64,000 nt of DNA. Origin: Corynebacterium stercoris (lineage in GTDB: Bacteria; Actinomycetota; Actinomycetes; Mycobacteriales; Mycobacteriaceae). The notes below the pieces were generated by a model. The model was not told where the DNA came from. It saw nothing but the letters and a program-made list of their open reading frames with translations, and ran no database searches. The stretch is taken from assembly GCF_024160105.1 (NCBI RefSeq), contig NZ_JAMFTQ010000003.1:62001-126000 (forward strand), written 5' to 3'. Positions 1 to 9,405 of the stretch are shown here, piece after piece. Every line of letters begins with the position of its first letter. The first letter of the stretch is position 1. Made by a program: the position numbers and the translations under genes.

Positions 1-471
1 GATCATGTGGCGGCGAACGTCGTGCGTCGCCTCCCAGTCGGGCTTCTGGGACCAGCCGGTCCAGGAGCCTGCGATGTCCATGTCGCGGAACCGGTAGTGG
101 GTGACACCCTTGTTACCGGTCACGTAACGCACAACCTCATACCCTGCGTCGTTCAGCATGCGCTCAAGCTGCGCAGCCTTCTTCAGCACGTTGTGGTTGT
201 AGCCGCCGGCCATGCCGCGGTCGGAGGTGACCACGAGGATCGCCGCGACTCGACCGTTCTCACGCTCGTGGAGCATGGGGTGGTCGAGGGAGCTCGCGGC
301 CGCGAGGCGTTCCATGACGTCCTTCAGCTCGTCGGCGTACGGCTTGGCCGCCGCCACGCGCTGCTGGGCCTTGGTGATCTGCGACGTCGCGATCAGTTCC
401 TGGGCCTTAGTGATTTTCTTCGTGGAGTTGACCGACCTAATTCGGTCGCGCAATTCGCGAAGTGTTGCCAT
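1..471 (-). CDS. atpG: ATP synthase F1 gamma subunit, 3'-truncated by window edge
   Basis: Gamma subunit is the rotating central stalk of F1 that couples proton flow to the catalytic sites. The visible 157 codons begin MATLRELRDRIRSV and continue with the conserved ITKAQELIATSQ helix, as in F1 gamma N-termini; the C-terminal half lies beyond the left edge. The ATG at 471 is preceded by a good GGGAGGAAG ribosome site at 7 nt. It follows atpA by 61 bp and is the last atp gene visible; beta (atpD) and epsilon (atpC) would be expected further left. Confidence 0.95.
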   Translation of the reverse strand, partial: MATLRELRDRIRSVNSTKKITKAQELIATSQITKAQQRVAAAKPYADELKDVMERLAAASSLDHPMLHERENGRVAAILVVTSDRGMAGGYNHNVLKKAAQLERMLNDAGYEVVRYVTGNKGVTHYRFRDMDIAGSWTGWSQKPDWEATHDVRRHMI

Positions 472-532
472 GGTTTACTTCCTCCCTTCCTTTATGTTGG
501 GTTCCTTCATCTGGTCAGTGAACTGCACAGAT

Positions 533-2164
533 TTAGGAGCGGGCGACTTTGAGCTGGTTCTTGGACACCTGGCCTGCGTCCAGAGCCTTAGCCTCCGGCT
601 CGCGCACGATGCGCTCGCCGGAAGTTGCCTGGAAGGAGCGGGCGAAGTCCTCGTTCACGCGCAGGATCGCGGCCTGGGACTGCTCGTCGAGCGCCTTGCC
701 GCCGGCGATCTGCTCGTACACCTCCGGAGCCGTAGCGCGGATCTGCTCCTGCAGCTCGCGCTCGTAACGACGGACGTCCTCGACGGGAACGGGATCGAAG
801 ACGCCCTGGTTGGCGGCCCAGATCGAGACGATCTGGAACTCAACTGGCTGCGGGGAGTTCTCGGGCTGCTTGAGCAGCTCGACCAGGCGCTGGCCGCGCT
901 CGAGCTGCTTCTTGGAAGCGGCATCGAGGTCGGACGCGAAGGCCGCGAAGGACTCGAGGTCGCGGTATGCGGCGAGGTCCAGACGCAGGTTACCGGCGAC
1001 CTTCTTCATGCCCTTGGTCTGCGCGGCGCCACCGACACGGGAGACGGAGATACCGACGTCGATAGCCGGGCGCACACCCTGGTTGAACAGGTCGGACTGG
1101 AGGAAGACCTGGCCGTCGGTAATCGAGATGACGTTCGTCGGGATGAAGGCACCCACGTCGTTCGCCTTGGTCTCGATGATCGGCAGCGCGGTCAGGGAGC
1201 CGGCGCCGAGCTCGTCGTTGAGCTTGGCAGCGCGCTCCAGGAGGCGGGAGTGCAGGTAGAACACGTCACCCGGGTAAGCCTCGCGGCCCGGCGGGCGGCG
1301 CAGCAGCAGGGAGATGGCGCGGTAGGCCTCGGCCTGCTTGGTCAGGTCATCGTAGATCACCAGCACGTGCTTGCCCTGGTACATCCAGTGCTGGCCAAGG
1401 GCTGCACCGGTGAACGGAGCGAGCCACTTGAAGCCGGCGGAGTCGGATGCCGGCGCGGCAACGATGGTGGTGTACTCGAGTGCGCCCGCCTCCTCGAGGG
1501 TCTGGCGCACGCCGGCGATGGTGGAGCCCTTCTGGCCCACGGCGACGTAGATGCAGCGCACCTGCTTCGACGGGTCACCGGTCTCCCAGAATGCCTTCTG
1601 GTTGAGGATGGTGTCGATGCAGACGGCGGTCTTGCCGGTCTTGCGGTCGCCAATGATGAGCTGACGCTGGCCGCGGCCGATCGGGGTCATGGCGTCGATA
1701 GCCTTGAGACCGGTCTGCATCGGCTCCTCGACCGGCTGGCGGTCGAGCACGCCTGCTGCCTGGAGTTCCAGGGCACGCTCTTCGTTGGACTCGATCGGGC
1801 CGAGGCCGTCGATCGGCTGACCCAGGGGGTTGATGACGCGGCCGAGGAAGTTCTCGCCGACCGGTACGGACAGGACCTCGCCGGTCCTCTTGACTTTGTC
1901 GCCCTCGTGGAGGGACTCGAAGTTACCCAGGACCACAACGCCGATCTTGTCGGTGTCGAGGTTCTGCGCGACGCCGATGACGCCGTTCGGGAACTCGAGC
2001 AGCTCGTTCGTCATGCAACCTGGCAGCCCGGAAACCTGGGCAATACCATCTGCAGCCGAAGTCACCACGCCGACCTCCTCACGGGAGGCCTCCGCGGAGT
2101 AGCTCGAGGTGTAGTTCGCTATCGCGCTACGGATCTCATCGGAGGAGATCGTCAGCTCCGCCAT
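533..2164 (-). CDS. atpA: ATP synthase F1 alpha subunit
   Basis: Regulatory nucleotide-binding subunit of the F1 hexamer, 543 residues, the usual length. The P-loop GDRKTGKT is at residues 172-179, and the N-terminal start [11 protein letters not shown] matches the family. The open frame extends 11 codons further upstream, but the ATG at 2164 has an AGGAAG ribosome site directly before it, so that start was taken. It lies between atpH (39 bp upstream) and atpG, in the operon order B-E-F-H-A-G. Confidence 0.97.
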   Translation of the reverse strand: MAELTISSDEIRSAIANYTSSYSAEASREEVGVVTSAADGIAQVSGLPGCMTNELLEFPNGVIGVAQNLDTDKIGVVVLGNFESLHEGDKVKRTGEVLSVPVGENFLGRVINPLGQPIDGLGPIESNEERALELQAAGVLDRQPVEEPMQTGLKAIDAMTPIGRGQRQLIIGDRKTGKTAVCIDTILNQKAFWETGDPSKQVRCIYVAVGQKGSTIAGVRQTLEEAGALEYTTIVAAPASDSAGFKWLAPFTGAALGQHWMYQGKHVLVIYDDLTKQAEAYRAISLLLRRPPGREAYPGDVFYLHSRLLERAAKLNDELGAGSLTALPIIETKANDVGAFIPTNVISITDGQVFLQSDLFNQGVRPAIDVGISVSRVGGAAQTKGMKKVAGNLRLDLAAYRDLESFAAFASDLDAASKKQLERGQRLVELLKQPENSPQPVEFQIVSIWAANQGVFDPVPVEDVRRYERELQEQIRATAPEVYEQIAGGKALDEQSQAAILRVNEDFARSFQATSGERIVREPEAKALDAGQVSKNQLKVARS

Positions 2165-2203
2165 GTTCTTCCTGCTCTCGGTAGATTCTTCCAGCATGTG
2201 TTC

Positions 2204-3040
2204 TTAGTTAAAGGTCGTGCTTGCGGCGAGGTCGGTGCGCAGACGCGTGAGCTTGCCACGCGTGGAACCGTCGATCTCCTCGTCGCCTACCCGGACGATC
2301 ATCCCGCCGAGGAGGCTGGGGTCAACCTCGGCATGGATGGCCATCTCGCGACCGTAAATGTTCTCAAGCTTCTGTGCGAGGGCCTCGCGCTGAGAAGGAG
2401 AAAGCTCCTCCGCTGCGACGACGCGTGCCACAGCCTTGCCCCTCAGCTCCGCAACCTGCTCGGCGAGCGCCGCCAGGTCGTCCACCGGGTTGTGCTCCGG
2501 GCGGCCGATCACCTGCAGCGCGAGCGCCTCGGTGAACATGCTCACCTTGCCGTAGATGACGCTGGCCAACAGGCCGCGCTTCTGGGCAGCGGTGGCGGTG
2601 CGGTCGGACAGGTGCTGGGTGAGCTCCTTCTCGGATTCCAGCAGCACGGAGAGCTGGTACAGCTCGTCCTCCACCTGCTCCAGCTGGCCCTGCTCCTGGG
2701 CGCCGCGCATCAGCGCGTGGCGACCGAGGTTGACCAGGCCGGTGCGGAACTCTCGCGGCGTGGACCATTCCTGCGCCGCTGCGGTGGTGATGATGTGCTT
2801 CGTGGGCTCGGCGACCTTCGCGCCGAAGACATCCCCAATGATGCCTTCGCGCTGGGAGGCTTCAAGGGAGGGGTCTGCAACAGCGACACGCAGCGAGCGC
2901 TCGGCGTCGAGCTGGTCCACGATGAGGAACAGTTCGGTGCCCACCTGCGCGGCAACGGCGACGGCGTTGTCGGAGTGCTGGATCAGCTGATCGAGCTGAT
3001 CTGCGACGGTCGTCTGTGCTTCGCGACTAGCTGCCTTCAT
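2204..3040 (-). CDS. atpH: ATP synthase F1 delta subunit
   Basis: Delta subunit that ties the peripheral stalk to the top of F1. At 278 residues it is longer than the enterobacterial protein (about 177), but it is a separate polypeptide, unlike the b-delta fusion of mycobacteria; this separation is typical of corynebacteria. The OSCP/delta signature is in the C-terminal half (GKVSMFTEALALQVI and the closing LLGGMIVRVGDEEIDGS). It starts 5 bp after atpF ends. Confidence 0.93.
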   Translation of the reverse strand: MKAASREAQTTVADQLDQLIQHSDNAVAVAAQVGTELFLIVDQLDAERSLRVAVADPSLEASQREGIIGDVFGAKVAEPTKHIITTAAAQEWSTPREFRTGLVNLGRHALMRGAQEQGQLEQVEDELYQLSVLLESEKELTQHLSDRTATAAQKRGLLASVIYGKVSMFTEALALQVIGRPEHNPVDDLAALAEQVAELRGKAVARVVAAEELSPSQREALAQKLENIYGREMAIHAEVDPSLLGGMIVRVGDEEIDGSTRGKLTRLRTDLAASTTFN

Positions 3041-3045
3041 TTCGC

Positions 3046-3618
3046 CTACTTCCTCGTCGACACGTTGTCGAGCTCAGACAGGAAGTCGTCGATCGTGGTG
3101 GAGCGGCGGGTGGAGTCCGAAAGCTCGGTGCCCAGCAGGCGCTCAGCCAGGTTGATCGAGTTCTGGCCCATCTCGTTGCGCAGCTCGGAAACAACCTGCT
3201 CGCGGGATGCGAGCAGCTGCTTCTCGCCGGCCTCGACGATGCGACGGGACTCTTCCTCAGCACGGGCGCGGGACTCGGCCTCGATCTCCTTGCCGCGCGC
3301 ACGCGCAGCCTCGCGGATCTCGGCCGCCTCGGCGCGTGCCTCGGCGAGTTCGGCGTTGTTCTTCTCCAGGGCAGCCTTTGCTTCCTTCTGGGCGACCTCA
3401 GCACGCTCAATGCCGCCCTTGATCCGGTCTTCGCGCTCCGCCAGCACTTCCTGGAACTTCGGAAGGACGTACTTCCAGAAGAGCAGGAAAACGATGATGA
3501 AGACGACAAGCGACCAGACCACGTCGTACGCGGCCGGCAGGAGGATCGACGGGGTCGTCTCCAGCGGCAGCGTCTCGTGGCCGTCTTGGGCCACGATAAA
3601 TGCGTTGACGTTAGTCAT
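3046..3618 (-). CDS. atpF: ATP synthase F0 b subunit
   Basis: Peripheral-stalk subunit of 190 residues. One membrane helix (about residues 32-52, [20 protein letters not shown]) is followed by a long charged helix rich in Glu, Ala and Arg that forms the dimeric stalk, with [18 protein letters not shown] at the start of the extramembrane part. It lies 53 bp after atpE, a gap holding a small A/T-flanked hairpin, and 5 bp before atpH. Confidence 0.96.
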   Translation of the reverse strand: MTNVNAFIVAQDGHETLPLETTPSILLPAAYDVVWSLVVFIIVFLLFWKYVLPKFQEVLAEREDRIKGGIERAEVAQKEAKAALEKNNAELAEARAEAAEIREAARARGKEIEAESRARAEEESRRIVEAGEKQLLASREQVVSELRNEMGQNSINLAERLLGTELSDSTRRSTTIDDFLSELDNVSTRK

Positions 3619-3654
3619 TGGGTGCTCCTGATCTAAAAAGTGTTACGGGGTTAG

Positions 3655-3671
3655 AAAAACGCGCGTGTTTT

Positions 3672-3672
<1 letters not shown>
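3655..3672 (-). other. Weak A/T-flanked hairpin between atpE and atpF
   Basis: On the minus strand AAAAACACG/CGCGTTTTT can fold with one mismatch, starting at the atpE stop codon and ending in a T-run. It resembles a weak or leaky intrinsic terminator or an RNA-processing site. Its effect is inferred only from position. Confidence 0.35.
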
Positions 3673-4022
<350 letters not shown>

Positions 4023-4054
4023 TTATTCAGTTTGGCCGGTAGGTAAGCGCTTTG

Positions 4055-4849
4055 TTAGTGCGCATCTGCGTGCAGCGACAGCTCGATGTACACCGCCGTG
4101 AGGAGGGCGAAGATGTACGCCTGCAGGAAGATGATGATCAGCTCGTACAGGGTGAACAGAATCGCGGCGATCAGGGTCAGGCCGCTCACCGCCGTCCATG
4201 CGTTCAGCTGCCAGAAGAAGAAGTTCGTGGCGGAGTACAGCAGGACGAGGATGATGTGGCCGGCCAGGAAGTTCGCCATGAGACGAAGCGCCAGGGTGAC
4301 CGGTCGCAGAATGAAGGTCGAGAAAATCTCGATGGGCACCACCAGGAGGTGGAGTGCCGGGGGAAGCCCCGGAATCACAGTCGAGTGCTTGAAGTAGGCC
4401 AGGCCGTAACGCTGTACGCCCGCGTAGATCATCGCCACATAAGCCACACCCGCCAGCACGATCGGCATGCCGATGCGCGAGTTAGGCGAGATGTTGAGGC
4501 CCGGGATGATCGTGGCCGCATTCATGAACAGGATTGTGAAGAAGATGGTGGCGATCACCGGAAGGAATCGCTTACCGTCCTTCTTGCCCAGCGTGTCTTC
4601 AGCGATGTGGACGCGGACAAAGTCCACGCCCATCTCGGCGAAGTTTTGCAGGCCCTTAGGAACCAGCTGCGGCTTCCTAAAGGCGATAACAAAGAGGAGC
4701 ACCAGGATGGCCGCCACGAACAGGCGGACAAGCATGATGCGATCCAGCGCAAACCAACCATTGGCGAAGTCCTCACCAATGAACTGGCCGTACGTGTGCC
4801 CCGGGAAAAATTCTGGACCAAGCTGGGGTGCGTGGAAAGTACCCTTCAT
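4055..4849 (-). CDS. atpB: ATP synthase F0 a subunit
   Basis: Stator channel subunit, 264 residues from the chosen ATG, with several membrane helices. The essential arginine lies in LALRLMANFLAGHI, and the C-terminal helix LYELIIIFLQAYIFALLTAVY is conserved. The frame is open upstream to 4963, but the reading MKGTFHAPQLGPEFFPG fits family N-termini. No close ribosome site is seen before this ATG (GGGAGAGA is about 27 nt away), so the exact start is less sure than the identity. Confidence 0.93.
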   Translation of the reverse strand: MKGTFHAPQLGPEFFPGHTYGQFIGEDFANGWFALDRIMLVRLFVAAILVLLFVIAFRKPQLVPKGLQNFAEMGVDFVRVHIAEDTLGKKDGKRFLPVIATIFFTILFMNAATIIPGLNISPNSRIGMPIVLAGVAYVAMIYAGVQRYGLAYFKHSTVIPGLPPALHLLVVPIEIFSTFILRPVTLALRLMANFLAGHIILVLLYSATNFFFWQLNAWTAVSGLTLIAAILFTLYELIIIFLQAYIFALLTAVYIELSLHADAH

Positions 4850-5191
4850 GGCCAAAGTCGTAACGCTCAGCGTTCTCTCCCGTTCTCGGGCCGCATCCGA
4901 AGGGAATGCGGTGCGATGGACGTCTTCACGAAGACTGTCTCCGCGGCGGACTCCGTCGCACATCTGCTACCGCGGGACAGGGGATGTTTCTTTCGGCGGC
5001 GCTGCCCGGTATGTCGGGCATCCCCTTCCTCAAGTAAACCCAGCGGATAGCCTAACAGGTGGATAACGATTTTCGCGCCTCAGGGGGGCTTGCCGCGCGC
5101 CCCAGCTCACCCCCAAATCAGACATGGTCCTGTGTGTGCTGGTACAGGAACTATCCACGTTCCTGTTATCTCAGTCACAGGTACGACTTTG
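4850..5191 (-). promoter_or_regulatory. Intergenic region upstream of atpB
   Basis: These 342 bp between the atpI-like gene and atpB hold no credible gene. A perfect 8-bp inverted repeat (ACAGGAAC/GTTCCTGT, 7-nt loop) lies at 5144-5166, about 26 nt after the atpI-like stop. On the minus strand TAGGCT near 5050 could be a -10 box for the structural atp genes, but no convincing -35 was found. The hairpin could be an attenuator, processing site or operator. Confidence 0.4.
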
Positions 5192-5635
5192 CTAGCCGAC
5201 GTACGCGGTTCGCGACGTAATGACACCCCACGTTTCGGCTGCGAGAGCAACCACCAAAGCTGCGATCGTCGTCACGCCGAAGGCGGTCCCGTCGTAAAAG
5301 TCGAAGCCCTTGAGCCACAGGAGGAGCAGCACGAGGACCACCATCTTCACCAGCCATCCGCCGAGCACGACGGCCATGGTGGCGGTCGGCGAGGAGTTGG
5401 AGGTGGCGAGGACGGTCAGCGCCGTCGCCAGCACGAAACCGCCGCCGATGCCCACACCCATGAGCACGCCGTAGATGCCGGGAAGGTCACGCGTCGCGCC
5501 CCAGGCCATGAGCGAGATGATGGTGAGGGCCACGAGCGCCCACCCGCCGAACTTCAGCGCGCGCTGCAGCGGGCGCCGGTGGTCTTCGAACTCGGCGGTG
5601 TCGCGCACGGTCAGGTCAGGCTGCTCAGCGGTCAT
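5192..5635 (-). CDS. ATP synthase I-like membrane protein
   Basis: A 147-residue membrane protein with about four helices (residues roughly 30-50, 55-75, 85-105, 118-138), in the position and of the size of AtpI, a helper linked to c-ring assembly in other bacteria. No catalytic motif is visible. It starts 11 bp after wecA and lies upstream of atpB. The assignment rests mainly on position and topology; sequence similarity to AtpI is weak to the eye. Confidence 0.7.
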   Translation of the reverse strand: MTAEQPDLTVRDTAEFEDHRRPLQRALKFGGWALVALTIISLMAWGATRDLPGIYGVLMGVGIGGGFVLATALTVLATSNSSPTATMAVVLGGWLVKMVVLVLLLLWLKGFDFYDGTAFGVTTIAALVVALAAETWGVITSRTAYVG

Positions 5636-5646
5636 GGCAGTTCACC

Positions 5647-6789
5647 CTACCCTTCCCTGGGGCCGATCTTGCCCTTGGCGAGGGGCACAAGCGTTGCGAC
5701 GAAAGCAATCACCAGCGCGATCACCGTAAATCCGGCCGCGTAGCGGGTGGGCACCACGGAGAAGCTCACCGCCCCGAGGGCGACGGCAGAAACCCACATG
5801 TAGAGCACCAGCACCGTGCGGCGGTGCGTGTGGCCGAGCGCCAACAGGCGGTGGTGGAAGTGGCCGGCGTCGGCCTCCCACGGCCGCTGGCCCCGGGCGA
5901 GGCGTCGCACGACGGCCCAGACCAGGTCGAGCACCGGCAGCGCGATGGCGGCGAGCACCACAATGACGGGGCTCATGAGCGCCACGATGTCCGCGACACC
6001 GTACAGCGACATGTTGATCTTGCCGGAAGCAGACACGCTCGCCGCGGAGAGCATGAGCCCGATGAGCATCGCGCCGGAATCCCCCATGAAGATGCGCGCC
6101 GGCTCGAAGTTGTGCGGCAGGAAGCCGGCGCAAATGCCGACGAGCGTCGCACAGATGATGGCGGGCGGGTACGCGGACACCGCCCCGCCCTGGTCGTGCA
6201 ACACCGTGAGCGAGAACAGCAGGATGGCCGCGCCCGCGATCATGCCCAGGCCAGCGGCGAGGCCGTCAATGCCGTCGACGAAGTTCACGGCGTTGATGAG
6301 CATCACCGTGAACAGCGCAGACAAGGCCACTCCCTGGACTTGGTCCAAAATCAGCGTCGTGCCCCCGCCGAAGGGCAGGTAGAACACGGTGAACGCAATG
6401 CCCAGAAACGCCATGAGCAGCGCGGCGAAGCATTGCCCGGCGAGCTTCGCCAGCGCGCCGAGCTCGTAGAGGTCGTCGATCACGCCGACGATCACGATGG
6501 CGAAGGTGCCCGCCACCACCGCCGTCATCTCCGGTGTCACGGGCGCGAAGCCGCGGGTCAGGGCCGGCAGCTGCTGGGCGAGGAAGACGGCGCAGAGCAT
6601 GCCCGTAAACATGGCCACGCCGCCGACGGAGGGTGTCGGCTGGGTGTGCACGTCGCGCTGCCGGATCTCGGCGACGCGGCCGGTGCGCACCAGCACCGAG
6701 CGCACCAGGCCGGTAGCCAGGTAGGTGATCGCGGCAGCGACGAGCAGCACGAGGCCCAGCTCGCGCAGTGGGACGCCGGCCGAACCCAT
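5647..6789 (-). CDS. wecA: Polyprenyl-phosphate GlcNAc-1-phosphate transferase (WecA/Rfe family)
   Basis: Integral membrane transferase of 380 residues and about 10-11 helices that moves a sugar-1-phosphate from a UDP-sugar to decaprenyl phosphate. In actinobacteria this begins the galactan linker (GlcNAc-P-decaprenol) of the arabinogalactan wall. Family motifs are visible: the aspartate pair in GVIDDLYELGALAKL, NAVNFVDGIDGLAAG, and a cytosolic His-rich stretch FHHRLLALGHTHRR. The ATG follows the sua5 TAG immediately, with AGGAAG overlapping that stop, so translation is probably coupled. Confidence 0.9.
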   Translation of the reverse strand: MGSAGVPLRELGLVLLVAAAITYLATGLVRSVLVRTGRVAEIRQRDVHTQPTPSVGGVAMFTGMLCAVFLAQQLPALTRGFAPVTPEMTAVVAGTFAIVIVGVIDDLYELGALAKLAGQCFAALLMAFLGIAFTVFYLPFGGGTTLILDQVQGVALSALFTVMLINAVNFVDGIDGLAAGLGMIAGAAILLFSLTVLHDQGGAVSAYPPAIICATLVGICAGFLPHNFEPARIFMGDSGAMLIGLMLSAASVSASGKINMSLYGVADIVALMSPVIVVLAAIALPVLDLVWAVVRRLARGQRPWEADAGHFHHRLLALGHTHRRTVLVLYMWVSAVALGAVSFSVVPTRYAAGFTVIALVIAFVATLVPLAKGKIGPREG

Positions 6790-7449
6790 CTACTTCCTCC
6801 GCAGCTGCTCGGGCTCGAGGCCCAAGACTTCACCGATGCGCTCGGTGGGGATCGCCCCCTCGCGCAAGATCACGGGCTCGCTGCGGGAGATGTCGATGAT
6901 GGTGGACGGCTCCCCCACTTCCGCCGGGCCGCCGTCGAGGTACACACCCACGGCGTCGCCGAACTGCTGCTTCGCCTCCGAGGCGGTGAGCGCCGGCGCG
7001 TTGCCGGAGATGTTCGCGGAGCTCACGGCCAGCGGGCCGGTCTCCTGCAGCAGCTCCAGCGCCAACGGCTGGTTGGGCATGCGCAGCAGCACGGTGCCGC
7101 GGGTGTCGCCCAGGTTCCACGGCAGGCTCGGCGCCTCCGGAACGATGATGGACAGCCCGCCGGGCCAAAATGCCTCGACCAGCGTCTTCGCGGTCTCGGT
7201 AAATTCGCGCACGAGGCCCTGGATGGTGATCCAGGATCCGACCAGCACGGGTACCGGCATGTCCGGCCCGCGCCGCTTCGTGGCCAGGAGCTGCGCCACG
7301 GCGGCGTTGTTGAAAGCGTCGGCGCCGATGCCGTAGACGGTGTCGGTGGGCAGCACGACGCACTGTCCCGCGCGCACCGCGTCCGTCGCGGCGCGCAGGC
7401 CGTCCTCGCGGCCCTCGGGCGACAGGCAGTTGTAGATCGTGCTCGCCAT
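6790..7449 (-). CDS. L-threonylcarbamoyladenylate synthase (Sua5/YrdC/YwlC family)
   Basis: Makes threonylcarbamoyl-AMP from threonine, bicarbonate and ATP, the first step of t6A formation at A37 of ANN-reading tRNAs. It has 219 residues, with the nucleotide-binding KRRGPDMPVPVLVG loop, PTDTVYGIGADA near the N-terminus, and LAVSSANISGNAP in the core. An AGGAGG site stands 6 nt before the ATG. It lies between prmC and wecA, the usual actinobacterial neighbourhood. Confidence 0.93.
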   Translation of the reverse strand: MASTIYNCLSPEGREDGLRAATDAVRAGQCVVLPTDTVYGIGADAFNNAAVAQLLATKRRGPDMPVPVLVGSWITIQGLVREFTETAKTLVEAFWPGGLSIIVPEAPSLPWNLGDTRGTVLLRMPNQPLALELLQETGPLAVSSANISGNAPALTASEAKQQFGDAVGVYLDGGPAEVGEPSTIIDISRSEPVILREGAIPTERIGEVLGLEPEQLRRK

Positions 7450-7472
7450 AGCAATCCTCCTGACCGTTTTCG

Positions 7473-8342
7473 TTACGGGCTTACCTTACTCGCCGTGACA
7501 AACCGAGCCCGGCCGGTCAGGTCGGCCATGGGCTGGACGCCGGCGAACGAGCCGTCGGCAAGCACAAGCTCCTGCACGGCGCGGGAGGTGGTGTCGTCGT
7601 GCTCGATGCCGAGCGCCCCGCTCGGCTTCAAAAGGCGCGCCGCGACGGGGATGAGGCCGCGGATCGCGTCCATGCCGTCGGCGCCGGAGAAAACAGCCTC
7701 GTGCGGGTCGCGGTACACCTCCGGCTCGAGGTCGGGGGTCTCGGGCACGTACGGCGGGTTCGCCACCACAAGGTCAACGCGACCGGAAAGCTCCGCGAGC
7801 AGCGCGAGGTCGGTCATGTCCCCTTCCACCACGCGTACCGACGTTCGGTTCCTCGCCGCGTTCTCCGCCGCAGCGCGACGGGCCGTTTCGGAGCGCTCGA
7901 CTGCGATCACCTCGGCGTTCGGGTACGCGTGCGCGATGTAGATCGCGAGCGCCCCAGAGCCGGTGCCGAGGTCGACGACGGTGGGCGCGGCCAACTGAGC
8001 GTCGGCAAGCGTGCGCACGGCCCAGTCTGCGAGCACCTCGGTCTCGGGGCGCGGGATGAATACCCCAGGACCCACGGTGAGTGTGAGCGGGCCGAACGGG
8101 GCCTCGCCGAGAATGTGCTGCAGCGGCTCGCGCGCGGAACGGCGTGCGATCGCGGCAGAAAATGCGTCCGCGAAGCCAGCCGGCGGGTCGGCGAAGAACA
8201 CCTCGAGCGGGCCCACACCCATGAGGTGCGCGGCGATGAGACGCGCGTCAACCTCGGGGGTGGGCACGGCGGCGTCGGCAAGCGTGCGTGCCGCGGCTGC
8301 GACGAGCTCCCGCGTGCTCGCATCCGGCTTATTCAGCCTCAA
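7473..8342 (-). CDS. prmC: Release-factor glutamine N5-methyltransferase
   Basis: Methylates the glutamine of the GGQ motif of RF1/RF2 using S-adenosylmethionine. It has 289 residues: an N-terminal helical substrate domain, the SAM-binding loop [14 protein letters not shown], and the catalytic NPPYVPE motif that binds the glutamine side chain. The start appears to be TTG at 8342, inside the last codons of prfA (14-bp overlap), with AGGAG 4 nt before it. Overlap with its own substrate gene suggests translational coupling. Confidence 0.93.
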   Translation of the reverse strand: MRLNKPDASTRELVAAAARTLADAAVPTPEVDARLIAAHLMGVGPLEVFFADPPAGFADAFSAAIARRSAREPLQHILGEAPFGPLTLTVGPGVFIPRPETEVLADWAVRTLADAQLAAPTVVDLGTGSGALAIYIAHAYPNAEVIAVERSETARRAAAENAARNRTSVRVVEGDMTDLALLAELSGRVDLVVANPPYVPETPDLEPEVYRDPHEAVFSGADGMDAIRGLIPVAARLLKPSGALGIEHDDTTSRAVQELVLADGSFAGVQPMADLTGRARFVTASKVSP

Positions 8343-9405
8343 GTCGCTCCTGGCGTTCGTGCGTCTGCAGCGCGGTGATCAGCTCATCCATGTTGCCGTC
8401 CAGCACCGTATCCAAGTTGTTGGCCTTGTAGTTGATGCGGTGATCCGAGATGCGGTTCTCCGGCCAGTTGTAGGTGCGGATGCGCTCGGAGCGGTCCATG
8501 GTGCGGACCTGGGAGGCGCGGCCCTCGGCCTCGGCGGCCTCGACCTTCTCGCGCTCCAGCTGGTCCAGGCGGGCCTGGAGCACCTGCATGGCGCGGGCGC
8601 GGTTCTGGATCTGGGAGCGCTCGTTCTGGCAGGTCACCACGATGCCAGTCGGCAAGTGCGTGATGCGCACCGCAGAGTCGGTGGTGTTCACGCCCTGGCC
8701 GCCCTTGCCGGAGGAGCGGTACACGTCGACGCGGAGATCCTTCTCGTCGATGTTGACGCTCTCCACCTCGTCCGCCTCCGGGAAGACGTAGACGCCAGCT
8801 GCGGACGTCTGGATGCGGCCCTGCGACTCGGTCACGGGGATGCGCTGCACGCGGTGCACGCCGCCCTCGAACTTGAGCTTGGACCAGGCGCCGTCGCGCG
8901 ACGGGGTCTTCGCCTTCACGGCCACGGTCATGTCCTTGACGCCGCCGAGGTCGGACTCCGCTACGTCAAGCACTTCCCAGGTCAGGCCGTTCTTCTCGCA
9001 ATACTTCTGGTACATGCGGGCCAGATCGCCCGCGAAGAGGGCGGCTTCCTCGCCGCCGGCGCCAGCCTTGAGCTCCATGATGATGTCGTCGCCGTCGTGC
9101 TCGTCGCGCGGGGCGAGCAGGTCGGCGAGCTCTTCTTCGAGGCGCACGATCTCGCCCTCGAGGCGGGTGGCCTCCTCGGCGAATTCCTTGTCCTCCGCCG
9201 CCATCTCGGCCGCGACCTCGTGGTCCTCGCGGGCCTGCACAAGCTCGGAGTTGACCTTGATGATCGGCTGCAGCTCGGCGTAGCGCTTCGACAGCTTGCG
9301 GAACTGGTCCTGGTCGGCGGCCACGTCCGGGTCGCCCATTTGAGCCTGGATGCCCTCGTACTCGGAGACGTAATCGTCGACGAGTGAAACGTTCGCCCCT
9401 GCCAT
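8329..9405 (-). CDS. prfA: Peptide chain release factor 1
   Basis: Recognises UAA and UAG and triggers release of the finished chain. It has 358 residues, the usual size. The stop-codon tripeptide is PVT in [12 protein letters not shown] (RF1 type; RF2 has SPF) and the catalytic loop is [10 protein letters not shown]. The coiled N-terminal domain is rich in Glu. Its ATG overlaps the rho stop by one base (TAATG). Confidence 0.97.
   Translation of the reverse strand: MAGANVSLVDDYVSEYEGIQAQMGDPDVAADQDQFRKLSKRYAELQPIIKVNSELVQAREDHEVAAEMAAEDKEFAEEATRLEGEIVRLEEELADLLAPRDEHDGDDIIMELKAGAGGEEAALFAGDLARMYQKYCEKNGLTWEVLDVAESDLGGVKDMTVAVKAKTPSRDGAWSKLKFEGGVHRVQRIPVTESQGRIQTSAAGVYVFPEADEVESVNIDEKDLRVDVYRSSGKGGQGVNTTDSAVRITHLPTGIVVTCQNERSQIQNRARAMQVLQARLDQLEREKVEAAEAEGRASQVRTMDRSERIRTYNWPENRISDHRINYKANNLDTVLDGNMDELITALQTHERQERLEAE

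Noticed and set aside
212..3631. 1139-codon open frame on the plus strand across the atp operon
   Set aside because: It is antisense to four well-supported ATP synthase genes and is a by-product of high third-position GC; its product shows no family features.
5824..7941. 705-codon plus-strand open frame across wecA, sua5 and prmC
   Set aside because: Antisense to three conserved genes; composition His/Arg/Asp-rich as expected for a shadow frame.
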